NCBI RefSeq assembly: GCF_004363655.1
Contig: NZ_SNZH01000008.1
Span: 146,294 to 210,293, forward strand
Source of the DNA: Tahibacter aquaticus
Lineage (GTDB): Bacteria; Pseudomonadota; Gammaproteobacteria; Xanthomonadales; Rhodanobacteraceae
Length of the DNA: 64,000 nucleotides
Direction of reading: 5' to 3'
Part shown: positions 44,196 through 52,508 of the stretch, piece by piece
Position numbering within the stretch: the stretch's first letter is position 1
How the letters are laid out: each line of letters starts with the position of its first letter
Notes under the pieces: generated by a model
Database searches by the model: none
Told to the model about the DNA's origin: nothing
The model's input: only the letters and a program-made list of their open reading frames with translations
Made by a program: the position numbers and the translations under genes

Positions 44196-44837
44196 ATGAC
44201 CATGTCCTATCTCGACCCAAAACTCGTTTTCGCCTGGCAGGCGGCACATTCCATCGCCCGAGGCTCACCGCCCCCTGTCCACGACCGCGGCGGCTTCCGG
44301 GTAGATACCCATTCGGAAAAGGAAACGAAGCGCTGGGTATTCCCGCAGTCCTGCGATGGATTGCGCGCAATCGCCCATGAGATTACGGCTCCGCGACATT
44401 ATTTGAAGCTGTGCGGCTCTGACGAGGAACTGCGAAGTGCACTGCCAGCTCGCTGGGAAGTTCAGCCGGCGAACTATTTCATGATTGCGGCAGCGGCAAC
44501 CCTCGATGCAAAGCCTTTGCCGAATGGATACAGGATGGAGCTTCATCAGGCCGGGCCTGTGACTCGCGCCTGCATCATCGCACCGGATGGCGATCTGGCC
44601 GCCAGCGGATGCGCGGCGGAAACTGCCGATGTGTTTATCTACGACCGAATCGAAACTGCGCAGAATCACCGGCGGAAAGGGTTGGGTGTCGCGGTGATGA
44701 TCGCGCTTGGCGCCGCGAGAAAATCCCTTGCAAGCCCGCAGCTTCTGGTTGCGACAGGAGACGGCCGCAGCCTCTATGCGAACCTGGGTTGGACAGCGCT
44801 CGCCCCATTCGCTGCTGCAACCATTCCGGAAAGTTGA
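44196..44837 (+). CDS. GNAT-family N-acetyltransferase
   Basis: 213 residues from the ATG at 44196 (or 44202, MSYLD); upstream codons are open but without similarity. The C-terminal half has the acetyl-CoA binding region of GNAT enzymes: AETADVFIYDRIETAQNHRRKGLGVAVMIAL contains the R/Q-x-x-G-x-G/A loop (RRKGLG), and the last part SLYANLGWTALAPFAA is the usual end, where a residue after the YxxxGW motif lies near the substrate. The N-terminal half (SYLDPKLVFAWQAAHSIARG, DGLRAIAHEI) is family-specific. Substrate unknown. The weak ribosome site and gene-poor surroundings suggest a modestly expressed or acquired gene. Confidence 0.82.
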   Translation: MTMSYLDPKLVFAWQAAHSIARGSPPPVHDRGGFRVDTHSEKETKRWVFPQSCDGLRAIAHEITAPRHYLKLCGSDEELRSALPARWEVQPANYFMIAAAATLDAKPLPNGYRMELHQAGPVTRACIIAPDGDLAASGCAAETADVFIYDRIETAQNHRRKGLGVAVMIALGAARKSLASPQLLVATGDGRSLYANLGWTALAPFAAATIPES

Positions 44838-45019
44838 ACAGGCTCAATTTACCGGCGTCACTGCAGTGACGAGCGCGCTGGTCTGGCTGGTAACGGCGGC
44901 CTGTACGCACCAGCTTGGCCATCTGCCGACGAAATGCCGTCGGGCACGGCGGCCGGTCTTGTGCAGGCTGGACTGCGTTTCTCAAAAAAATGTGTACCCA
45001 CGAAAGCGGGGCAACATCG

Positions 45020-45517
45020 CTACCGCTGCTCCATATCAAGATGCGTCAGATAGAGCCGCACATCGAACTCCAGCTGGTGGTAGTCGGGCTCGATGTGCGT
45101 GCATAGCTGGTAGAAGGTTTTGTTGTGCTCGGCTTCCTTCAGGTGTGCCAGCTCATGCACCACGATCATCTTGAGAAATTCGGCGGGCGCATCGCGGAAT
45201 ACGCTGGCGATGCGAATCTCGCGGCTGGTCTTGAGCTTGCTGCCCTGTACCCGGGAGATGGTCGTGTGGGTGCCGAGTGCGTGTTTCATCACCTGCAGCT
45301 TGGCGTCGTAGGTCACCTTGCCCAGCGGCACCGATTTTCTCAGGTGCCGGTCTTTGAGCGCTTGTACATAGTCGTACAGCTGGCCGTCGCTGCGCACGGT
45401 ATGCGGCTGGCCGTACTTTTCGGCCAGCATCGCGCCCAGCCGACCCTGCTCGATGAGTTCATGTACCCGCGTCTGCAGGTGCAGGGGATAGCCGGCGAGG
45501 TACTTCAGCGTGTTCAT
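45020..45517 (-). CDS. YgjP-like zinc metallopeptidase domain protein
   Basis: 165 residues from the ATG at 45517. The zincin motif HELAH is at residues 121-125 with the third ligand His131 (HELAHLKEAEHNKTF), typical of YgjP/DUF45 proteins. Other family traits are GKVTYDAKLQVMKH and SREIRIASVFRDAPAEF. These small cytoplasmic proteins are predicted metal-dependent hydrolases; in E. coli a relative is near nucleotide metabolism but its substrate is not settled. The gene diverges from the DUF2058 gene, with 79 nt between start codons. Confidence 0.88.
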   Translation of the reverse strand: MNTLKYLAGYPLHLQTRVHELIEQGRLGAMLAEKYGQPHTVRSDGQLYDYVQALKDRHLRKSVPLGKVTYDAKLQVMKHALGTHTTISRVQGSKLKTSREIRIASVFRDAPAEFLKMIVVHELAHLKEAEHNKTFYQLCTHIEPDYHQLEFDVRLYLTHLDMEQR

Positions 45518-45596
45518 GATCGGCGGGAGGGAGGCGAGCGGGTGGCGGGGACGGCAGGTATGATGGGCCGGAAATCCTCAGCGCGAAACGGCGACA

Positions 45597-46151
45597 ATGG
45601 CAAAGGCGAACCCTCTTCAGGAACAGCTGCTCAAGGCGGGCCTGGTCAAGAAGTCCAAATTGGCCGAAGTGGCACGCGAGCAGAACAAGGCCCGGCACTC
45701 CAAGGGGCCGCCCGTACCCAACGAAATCCAGCTGGAGGCTGAGCGGTCACGGGCCGAGAAGGTCGAGCGCGACCGCGCGCTTGCTGCGCAGGGCAAGGCA
45801 CAGGCTCGCATCGCTGAGCTGCGTGCCCAGGCACGGCAGATCATCGAGGACAGGAAAGTGCCGCGCGCGGGCGAGAGCGAGTACCGCTTCAGCGTGGACG
45901 GCGCTATCCGCACCTTGCTGGTGAACGACGATCTGCGCAAGAAACTGTCTTCCGGTGTGCTGGTGATCGCACGCCTGGGCGATCGCTTCGAGTTGTTGCC
46001 GCGCATGGCCGCCGACAAGGTGCGGGAACGCGACGCCACCATGATCGTGCTCGACCATGGCCAGGGCACGAGTGCCGAGCCCGCGGCTACAACTTCCGAA
46101 GACGATGCGTATTACGCCCAGTTCAAGGTGCCTGACGACTTGATCTGGTGA
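45597..46151 (+). CDS. DUF2058 (YaiL-type) cytoplasmic protein
   Basis: 184 residues, ATG at 45597. The start MAKANPLQEQLLKAGLVKKSKL is the hallmark of DUF2058, followed by a charged coiled-coil (EAERSRAEKVERDRALAAQGKAQARIAELR) and a C-terminal beta-rich half (YRFSVDGAIRTLLVNDDLRKKL; LARLGDRFELLP-type strand; DDAYYAQFKVPDDLIW). YaiL proteins have been described as nucleoprotein- or polynucleotide-associated; the biochemical role is unsettled. Highly basic N-terminus fits nucleic-acid contact. Single gene. Confidence 0.93.
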   Translation: MAKANPLQEQLLKAGLVKKSKLAEVAREQNKARHSKGPPVPNEIQLEAERSRAEKVERDRALAAQGKAQARIAELRAQARQIIEDRKVPRAGESEYRFSVDGAIRTLLVNDDLRKKLSSGVLVIARLGDRFELLPRMAADKVRERDATMIVLDHGQGTSAEPAATTSEDDAYYAQFKVPDDLIW

Positions 46152-46191
46152 CTGCGCCCACGACAAGTAAATTGCTATTTTTCCATTGAAA

Positions 46192-46860
46192 CTATAGTGA
46201 TTGCTTGCGACTGCCGGGCGAGCCGGTCGTTGCCCGGCCTTCCCGCCCCGGCGCGTAGACCGCCGTCCAGATCACGTGGGTCAAGGCCTCGATCACCGCC
46301 GTGACCTGGGCCGGCTTGCGCCCGTGGATCAGCTGGTGGCAGCTGCGTTCGAAGGCCCAGGTGATCACGTCGGCGACTTGTGTGGGCAGGTCGGCCTGCT
46401 GCCGGCCGGCCTGTTTCAGGCGCTGCAGGGCGCGCCGGTTCACGTCGACCAGTTGTTCCATCATGGCGCGGAACAGCGCGGCCACTTGTTCGTCGTAGGC
46501 CGAGGTCTCGACGATGGCCGCCATCACGGCGTAGTGGCGCAGATAGACGTTGACCACGGCCTTGATGGTTTTCTTCAGTTCTTCCCGCGTCACGGTCTCG
46601 GGCGATTGCAGTACCGAGGCCTCGATGATCTCGGCAGTGACGCGGTCCATCAGTCGCGCCACCAGCTCGCCCTTGTCGCGGAAGTGCAGGTAGAAAGTGG
46701 CGCGCGAGATGCCGGCTTCGGCCGCGAGCTGTTCGACGCTGACCTGGGTGAAGCTGCTGCCGTTCTGCAGCAGGCGCTGCATGGCTTGCTGCAGGTTTTC
46801 TTCCATCGCCGTGCGGCGTTCGCTGCCCCGTTCGCCGGTGCGGCGCGTAACCGATGCCAT
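46192..46860 (-). CDS. TetR-family regulator of the acyl-CoA catabolic operon
   Basis: 222 residues from the ATG at 46860. The N-terminal helix-turn-helix (FTQVSVEQLAAEAGISRATFYLHFRDKGELVARL) is standard for TetR; the C-terminal ligand part (VNVYLRHYAVMAAIVE, VADVITWAFERSCHQLIHG) resembles regulators of acyl-CoA or terpene catabolism, including AtuR-like proteins, as far as I can judge. It diverges from the operon starting at 46996, with a GACAC-c-GTGTC dyad between them. Probable repressor released by a pathway CoA ester. Confidence 0.9.
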   Translation of the reverse strand: MASVTRRTGERGSERRTAMEENLQQAMQRLLQNGSSFTQVSVEQLAAEAGISRATFYLHFRDKGELVARLMDRVTAEIIEASVLQSPETVTREELKKTIKAVVNVYLRHYAVMAAIVETSAYDEQVAALFRAMMEQLVDVNRRALQRLKQAGRQQADLPTQVADVITWAFERSCHQLIHGRKPAQVTAVIEALTHVIWTAVYAPGREGRATTGSPGSRKQSL

Positions 46861-46926
46861 CGTGCATTCTCCTCGCCGGCCACGGAAACGGCGCGCCGGA
46901 CGAGGCGCAGTATAGGCCAGTTTGTC

Positions 46927-46955
46927 TTGACACCGTGTCTAACTGGGCGTATCCC
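46927..46955 (+). promoter_or_regulatory. Candidate operon promoter with overlapping TetR-type operator
   Basis: TTGACA at 46927-46932 and TATCCC at 46950-46955 are 17 bases apart, 41 bases before the first SDR start. The dyad GACAC-c-GTGTC (46929-46939) overlaps the -35, and CCAGTT/AACTGG halves (46917-46922, 46940-46945) lie outside it. Binding here would block transcription and could also regulate the TetR gene. Confidence 0.55.
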
Positions 46956-46995
46956 TTGCGGGCCCGATACACAGACCGGCAGGCGGCTTGCAGCC

Positions 46996-47880
46996 ATGAG
47001 TGCAGCGCAGAAGTATCGATCCATCTTTCGTCCCGACCTGTTCGCCGGCCAGCACATCCTGGTTACCGGCGGCGGTTCGGGCATAGGCCGCGCGACCGCG
47101 CACGAGCTGGCCAGCCTGGGCGCGCAGGTGATCATCAGCGGACGCCGCCAGGAAAAGCTTGACGCAACCGCAGCGGAGATTCGCGAAGACGGCGGCAAGG
47201 CTGCCTGCATCGCCTTCGACATCCGCGACGAAGAGGCGGTCAGGCAAGCAGTCGCGGCCATCCTGCGCGAACACGGCAAGCTCGACGGCCTGGTCAACAA
47301 TGCCGGCGGCCAGTATCCCCAGCCGCTGGAACAGATCGGCAAGAAGGGCTGGGAAGCGGTGGTGGCGAACAACCTCACCGGCGGTTTCCTGGTGGCGCGC
47401 GAAGTCTATGTGCAGCACATGAAGCAGCATGGCGGCAGCATGGTGAACATGCTGGCTGACATGTGGGGCGGCATGCCGCTGATGGGGCATTCAGGAGCGG
47501 CCCGCGCGGGCATGCTCAATTTCACCGAGACGGCGGCGATCGAATGGGGCGCGGCCGGCGTGCGCGTGAATGCGGTCGCGCCGGGCTATGTGGCCTCGTC
47601 GGGGCTGGACAGTTACGACGCCAGCTTCGCCGCTGTCGTCATTCCGCGCCTGAGCCGCATTTCGCCGCTGCAGCGCCTGGCCGAAGAGGCCGAGATTTCC
47701 GCGGCCATCGTATTCCTGCTGTCGGAAGCGGCCAGTTTCATCAGCGGCAGCTGCATTCGCATCGACGGCGGCAGCAGCCTCAATCCCAAGGCCTATCCCT
47801 TGCCGGCCAGCGACCGCAGCAAGCCGTATCGCGGCTTCCACCGCGCGCAGCGGCCGCGCGTGCTGGGCGATGCGCCATGA
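46996..47880 (+). CDS. Short-chain dehydrogenase/reductase, AtuG-like
   Basis: 294 residues from the ATG at 46996, the first with a family-like start (YRSIFRPDLFAGQHILVTGGGSGIG). NAD(P) motif TGGGSGIG, NNAGGQYP and the conserved NMLADMWGGMPLMGHSGAARAG, in which the usual YxxxK is HSGAARAG; the Tyr-Lys pair seems replaced, so catalysis is uncertain. This peculiar form and the end FHRAQRP recall AtuG of the acyclic terpene pathway. First gene of an operon with BKACE, second SDR, acyl-CoA dehydrogenase and a two-subunit carboxylase. Confidence 0.87.
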   Translation: MSAAQKYRSIFRPDLFAGQHILVTGGGSGIGRATAHELASLGAQVIISGRRQEKLDATAAEIREDGGKAACIAFDIRDEEAVRQAVAAILREHGKLDGLVNNAGGQYPQPLEQIGKKGWEAVVANNLTGGFLVAREVYVQHMKQHGGSMVNMLADMWGGMPLMGHSGAARAGMLNFTETAAIEWGAAGVRVNAVAPGYVASSGLDSYDASFAAVVIPRLSRISPLQRLAEEAEISAAIVFLLSEAASFISGSCIRIDGGSSLNPKAYPLPASDRSKPYRGFHRAQRPRVLGDAP

Positions 47881-47920
47881 ATTTCTTGGCTCAATTTCAA
47901 TCAGCGACGAACGCCAGTCC

Positions 47921-48778
47921 ATGAACAAAGCCATTGTCACCTGCAGTCTTACCGGCGTGCTGACCGATCCGCAGCAGCACCCGGTGCCGGTTACCGCGGC
48001 AGAAATGGCGGCATCCGCGCGCGATGCCTACAACGCCGGCGCCAGCATCATGCACGTGCACTTCCGCGACCAGCGTCCGGGCAAGGGCCATCTGCCGACC
48101 TGGGATCCGGAAGCGGTCGACGAGATCGCGCAGGCGATACGCGCGGCCTGTCCCGGCGTCATTCTTAATTTTTCCACAGGTACAGTTGGCCCGGACATTG
48201 CCGGCCCGCTGGCCTGTCTGGCCCGCAGCAAGCCGGAAATGGCGGCGATGAATGCAGGCTCGCTGAACTACCTGAAGACCACGTCGAAAGGCGAATGGGC
48301 CTGGAAGCCGATGCTGTTCGACAATCCGGTGGAAAAGATCGAAGCCTATCTCGCCGCGATGCACGAACACAGCATCGTGCCGGAATGCGAGTGTTTCGAC
48401 GTGGGCATACTGCGTTCCATCGGCATGTTCCGCCAGGTCGGCCTGCTGCGCGATCCACTGCATGTTTCCCTGGTGATGGGCGTGGCCTCGGGCATGCCGG
48501 CCGATCCGGATCTGCTGCAGGTGCTGATGAAATACCTGCCGCAGGGCGCGCGCTGGCAGGGCATCGTGATCGGCCGCGAAGAAGTCTGGCGCGTACACCG
48601 CACGGTGGCCGAACTCGGCGGCGACCTGCGTACTGGCGTGGAAGACACGTTCTATCTGCCCGATGGCACGCGCACCACGGGCAACGGTCCGCTGATCGAC
48701 GCCATCGTCGCACTTGCGCGCGAGTGCGGCCGCGAGATCGCCTCGCCAGCCGAAGCCCGCGCTGCCATTGTCCATTGA
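47921..48778 (+). CDS. DUF849/BKACE beta-keto acid cleavage enzyme
   Basis: 285 residues from the ATG at 47921 (MNKAIVTCSLTG, the usual family start); an earlier ATG at 47870 overlaps the previous stop. Zinc ligands of the family are present: HVH at 45-47 (GASIMHVHFRD) and a Glu in GVEDTFY; others are NFSTGTVG and VSLVMGVASGMP. BKACE enzymes condense a beta-keto acid with acetyl-CoA to give acetoacetate and a shorter CoA ester. Not part of the classic atu set. In this operon it may replace the lyase step, cleaving a keto-acid product of the carboxylated intermediate; that is inference. Confidence 0.9.
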   Translation: MNKAIVTCSLTGVLTDPQQHPVPVTAAEMAASARDAYNAGASIMHVHFRDQRPGKGHLPTWDPEAVDEIAQAIRAACPGVILNFSTGTVGPDIAGPLACLARSKPEMAAMNAGSLNYLKTTSKGEWAWKPMLFDNPVEKIEAYLAAMHEHSIVPECECFDVGILRSIGMFRQVGLLRDPLHVSLVMGVASGMPADPDLLQVLMKYLPQGARWQGIVIGREEVWRVHRTVAELGGDLRTGVEDTFYLPDGTRTTGNGPLIDAIVALARECGREIASPAEARAAIVH

Positions 48779-48787
48779 GGAAAACGC

Positions 48788-49648
48788 ATGAGCCCTCTGA
48801 ACGGCAAGACCTTGTTTATCTCCGGCGCATCGCGCGGCATCGGCCTGGCCATCGCCAGGCGCGCCGCACGCGACGGCGCAAATATCGTGATCGCGGCCAA
48901 GACATCGGACCCGCATCCAAAACTGCCCGGCACCATCCATAGCGCGGCCGAGGAAATCGTCGCGGCCGGCGGCAAGGCCCTGCCACTGGTCTGTGACATT
49001 CGCGACGAGGCGCAGATCGAGGCTGCCGTCGCCCAGGCCGTGGCAACCTTCGGCGGCATCGATATCTGCATCAACAACGCCAGCGCGATCAGCCTGACGC
49101 CGACCCTGCACACCGAGCCGAAACGCTACGACCTGATGCACCAGGTCAATTCCCGCGGCACCTTCTTCGTTTCCCGCGCCTGCGTGCCGCACCTGAAGAA
49201 AGCGGCGAATCCGCATGTGCTGACCTTGTCGCCGCCGCTGGATCTGTCGCCGAAGTTCTTCGCCGCGCATGCCGCCTATTCGGTGGCGAAGTTTTCCATG
49301 AGCCTGTACGCGATGGCGATGGCGGCGGAGTTCAAGGCTGATGGCATCGCTTTCAATACCTTGTGGCCGCGCACCCTGATCGCCACGGTCGCGCTGCAGG
49401 CGATTCCAGGCGCCATGCAACTGGTACCGCGGGCGCGCACGCCCGAAATCATGGCCGATGCAGCCTATGCCATCCTGGTGCGCAACAGTCGCGAATTCAC
49501 GGGCCAGCATTGCATCGACGACATCGTGCTGGCCGAGGCGGGCATCACCGACCTGCGCGGCTACCGCGTCCAGCCCGGCGACGAGGAACTGGAGATCGAT
49601 CTGTTCGTGCCCGACAACATGCCGCCGCCGGCCGGCATCCTGGTCTGA
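48788..49648 (+). CDS. Short-chain dehydrogenase, HSDL2/AtuB-like
   Basis: 286 residues; GAGGAA sits before the ATG at 48788, 9 nt after the previous stop. Cofactor motif GASRGIG, NNASAISLT, and catalytic YSVAK (AAYSVAKFSMSLYAM) mark a functional SDR. The long C-terminal part (LWPRTLIATVALQ, RGYRVQPGDEELEIDLFV) matches the HSDL2-type group without SCP2 domain; AtuB belongs here as I recall. Probably oxidises a hydroxyl or aldehyde intermediate of the acyl chain with NAD+. Confidence 0.9.
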   Translation: MSPLNGKTLFISGASRGIGLAIARRAARDGANIVIAAKTSDPHPKLPGTIHSAAEEIVAAGGKALPLVCDIRDEAQIEAAVAQAVATFGGIDICINNASAISLTPTLHTEPKRYDLMHQVNSRGTFFVSRACVPHLKKAANPHVLTLSPPLDLSPKFFAAHAAYSVAKFSMSLYAMAMAAEFKADGIAFNTLWPRTLIATVALQAIPGAMQLVPRARTPEIMADAAYAILVRNSREFTGQHCIDDIVLAEAGITDLRGYRVQPGDEELEIDLFVPDNMPPPAGILV

Positions 49649-49681
49649 ACGGCGTGCATCGATAGCCTGAGGGAGCTGGCC

Positions 49682-50854
49682 ATGTCTGCCTTCATTTCCA
49701 CACCGGAACATCTGGCATTGCGCGAAACGGTTGCCCGTTTCGTCGCGCAGGAAATCAATCCGCATGTCGCAGAGTGGGAAGAAGCGCAGCGGTTTCCGGC
49801 GCATGCGCTGTTCAAGAAGCTCGGCAATCTGGGCCTGCTCGGCATTACGCGGCCGGTCGACTACGGCGGCGGTGGACTCGATCATTCGTTCGCCGTCGCC
49901 TTTGCCGAAGAACTCGGCCGCTCGCGCTGCGGCGGCGTGCCCATGGCCATCGGCGTGCAGTCCGACATGTGTACGCCGGCGCTGGCGCGCTTCGGCAGCG
50001 ATGCGCTGAAGCGCGAGTTTCTTGCGCCGGCGATTGCCGGCGACACGGTCGGCGCGATCGGCGTGAGCGAGCCGGGCGCGGGCTCCGACGTGGCCGGACT
50101 GAAGACTTTCGCGCGCAAGGACGGCGGCGACTACATCATCGACGGCACGAAAATGTGGATTACCAACGGCATGCAGTGCGACTGGATCTGCCTGCTGGCG
50201 AATACGTCCGATGCCGCTGCGCACCGCAACAAGTCGTTGATCGTCGTGCCCATGGATAGCCCCGGCGTGGTGCGCGCCAGGAAGCTGCACAAACTGGGGC
50301 AATGGTCGTCGGATACGGCGCAGATCTTCTTTGACGGCGTGCGCGTGCCGCAGCGCTATCGCATCGGCGAGGAAGGGCAGGGCTTCGCCATGCAGATGCA
50401 GCAGTTCCAGGCAGAGCGCATCTTCGCCGCCGCGGTCAGCCTGAAGTCGATGGAGCAGGCGATCGAGGACACCATCGCCTATACCCGCGAACGGCAGGCC
50501 TTCGGCGGCAGCATCCTCGACAACCAGGTCGTGCATTTCCGCCTGGCCGAACTGCAGACCGAAATCGAGGCGCTGCGCGCCCTGGTCTATCGCACGACCG
50601 AGCTGTATATCGCCGATCCGGATGCGGCCGAGGTGGTCAAGCTCGGCTCCATGTGCAAGCTCAAGACCGGCCGCCTGGTGCGCGAAGTGGCCGACAGCTG
50701 CCTGCAGTACTGGGGCGGCATGGGCTATATGTGGGAAAGCCCGCTGGCGCAGCTGTATCGCGACGCGCGCCTGACCTCCATTGGTGCCGGCGCCGACGAG
50801 GTGATGCTGGGCATCATCTGCAAGCTCATGGGCACCTTGCCCGGCAGGAAATAG
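49682..50854 (+). CDS. Acyl-CoA dehydrogenase, citronellyl-CoA dehydrogenase (AtuD)-like
   Basis: 390 residues; GAGGGAG precedes the ATG at 49682. Complete FAD acyl-CoA dehydrogenase: GLLGITRPVDYGGGGLDHS, IGVSEPGAGSDVAGLKT (CoA/FAD contact), KMWITNG, RERQAFGGSILDNQ, QYWGGMGYMWESP near the C-terminus and the YRDARLTSIGAGADEVML end. This enzyme introduces the alpha-beta double bond into a CoA ester before carboxylation. Position between SDR and carboxylase genes and pattern CGGVPMAIGVQSDM fit AtuD-like citronellyl-CoA dehydrogenases, but isovaleryl-type specificity is possible. Confidence 0.92.
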   Translation: MSAFISTPEHLALRETVARFVAQEINPHVAEWEEAQRFPAHALFKKLGNLGLLGITRPVDYGGGGLDHSFAVAFAEELGRSRCGGVPMAIGVQSDMCTPALARFGSDALKREFLAPAIAGDTVGAIGVSEPGAGSDVAGLKTFARKDGGDYIIDGTKMWITNGMQCDWICLLANTSDAAAHRNKSLIVVPMDSPGVVRARKLHKLGQWSSDTAQIFFDGVRVPQRYRIGEEGQGFAMQMQQFQAERIFAAAVSLKSMEQAIEDTIAYTRERQAFGGSILDNQVVHFRLAELQTEIEALRALVYRTTELYIADPDAAEVVKLGSMCKLKTGRLVREVADSCLQYWGGMGYMWESPLAQLYRDARLTSIGAGADEVMLGIICKLMGTLPGRK

Positions 50855-50862
50855 GTGCCGCC

Positions 50863-52488
50863 ATGACTGCGATCGACTCGCGCATCGACACGGCGGCAGC
50901 AGCGTTCCAGCGCAACCGCGATGAAATGCTCGCCTGCCTGGCGCAAGTGCGTGCTGCCGAAGGCAAGGTGCGCGACAGCGAAGCCGAGCGCGCGGCGCAG
51001 TTCCGCCAGCGCCGGCAGCTGCTGCCGCGCGAGCGTGTCCGGTTGATGCTCGACCGCGGCTCGCCATTTCTGGAACTTTCCACCTTGGCCGGCTATCGCC
51101 AGCACGACGACAAGGACGGTTCGCTGGCCGGTGGCAACACCATTGCCGGCATCGGCTATGTTGCCGGCGTGCGCTGCCTGCTGTCGGCGTCCAACAGCGC
51201 GATCAAAGGCGGAACGGTCACGCCCTGGGGCATGCGCAAGAGCCTGCGCATGCAGGAAATCGCGCTGCAGCAGAAACTGCCGCTGCTGTGGATGATCGAG
51301 TCCGGTGGCGCGAATCTGCTGTACCAGGCCGAGATGTTCATCGACGGCGGGCGCATCTTCGCCAACCAGGCACGCCTGTCGGCTGCGGGCATTCCGCAGA
51401 TTGCCGTGGTGCATGGTTCCAGCACGGCGGGTGGTGCGTACATGCCCGGCCTGTCCGACTACGTGGTGATGGTGCGCAGGCAGGCCAAGGTATTCCTGGC
51501 CGGCCCGCCCCTGCTGAAGGCGGCAACAGGCGAGATTGCCGACGACGAAACGCTGGGCGGCGCGGACATGCATGGCCGCCACGCCGGTACCTGCGAGTTC
51601 CTGGCCGAAGACGATGCCGATGCGATCCGCAGGGCGCGCGACATTGTGGCCAGCCTGGACTGGAATGCCGCACGGCCCACGTTTGCCACAGCCAGCGTGC
51701 GCGAACCGCTGTACGACGGCGACGAACTTTGCGGCCTGGTACCGGTGGACTATCGCAAGCCGTACGACTGCCGCGAAGTGATTGCGCGCCTGGTCGATGC
51801 CTCGGAATTTCTCGAGTTCAAGGCCGAGTACGACGGCCAGACTGTCTGCGGCCGCGCCACGATCCACGGCATGCCGGTGGGCATCGTCGGCAACAATGGA
51901 CCGATCACCGTGCACGGCGCCGCCAAGGCCGGCCAGTTCCTGCAGCTGTGCGACCAGGCTGGCATCGCGCTGGTATTTCTGATGAATACGACGGGCTTCA
52001 TGGTCGGCTCGGAATCCGAGCAGGGCGGTATCGTCAAGCACGGCTCCAAGATGATCCAGGCAGTGGCCAACGTGCGCGTGCCGCGTATCGCCGTGGTGAT
52101 CGGTGCGAGTTTCGGCGCGGGCAACTACGGCATGTCCGGGCGGGGCTTCGATCCGGACTTCATCTTCGCCTGGCCGAATGCACGCACGGCGGTGATGGGG
52201 GGCGAGCAGGCAGCCAAGGTCATGGGCATGGTCGGCCGCGACAAGTTCGCCAAGGCCGGCACGGTGCCCAGCGCAGAAGAGGAAGCGCAGCTGGCGGCGA
52301 TGGAGGCCGGCATCGTGCAGCAGTTCGAGCGCGATTCGCATCCGCTGGCCGGCACGGCGCGGCTGTACGACGACGGCCTGATCGATCCGCGCGATACGCG
52401 GCGCGTGCTGGCGTATACCTTATCCATTTGTCGCGAAGCGCGGGCGCGTGTGCTGCGCCCGAACAGTTTCGGCGTGGCTAGGCTGTAG
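50863..52488 (+). CDS. Acyl-CoA carboxylase beta subunit (geranyl- or methylcrotonyl-CoA type)
   Basis: 541 residues from the ATG at 50863, 8 nt after the previous stop with AGGTG upstream. Carboxyltransferase motifs: LLPRERVRLMLDRGSPFLEL, SNSAIKGGTVTPWGMRKS, ESGGANLLYQAE, GSSTAGGAYMPGLSDY, VFLAGPPLLKAATGE, then C-terminal GNNGPITVHGAAK, NTTGFMVGSESEQGGI and GASFGAGNYGMSGRGFDP. It transfers CO2 from carboxybiotin to an enoyl-CoA. Sequence style and the AtuD/AtuG-like neighbours suggest geranyl-CoA carboxylase (AtuC); the leucine pathway enzyme is the alternative. Partner alpha subunit follows 20 nt downstream. Confidence 0.93.
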   Translation: MTAIDSRIDTAAAAFQRNRDEMLACLAQVRAAEGKVRDSEAERAAQFRQRRQLLPRERVRLMLDRGSPFLELSTLAGYRQHDDKDGSLAGGNTIAGIGYVAGVRCLLSASNSAIKGGTVTPWGMRKSLRMQEIALQQKLPLLWMIESGGANLLYQAEMFIDGGRIFANQARLSAAGIPQIAVVHGSSTAGGAYMPGLSDYVVMVRRQAKVFLAGPPLLKAATGEIADDETLGGADMHGRHAGTCEFLAEDDADAIRRARDIVASLDWNAARPTFATASVREPLYDGDELCGLVPVDYRKPYDCREVIARLVDASEFLEFKAEYDGQTVCGRATIHGMPVGIVGNNGPITVHGAAKAGQFLQLCDQAGIALVFLMNTTGFMVGSESEQGGIVKHGSKMIQAVANVRVPRIAVVIGASFGAGNYGMSGRGFDPDFIFAWPNARTAVMGGEQAAKVMGMVGRDKFAKAGTVPSAEEEAQLAAMEAGIVQQFERDSHPLAGTARLYDDGLIDPRDTRRVLAYTLSICREARARVLRPNSFGVARL

Positions 52489-52508
52489 CCGATGGCGGAG
52501 ACCGACGC

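Noticed and set aside
47897..51067. 1056-codon minus-strand open frame across the catabolic operon
   Set aside because: Spans several well-supported plus-strand enzymes; low-complexity His/Gln-rich shadow.
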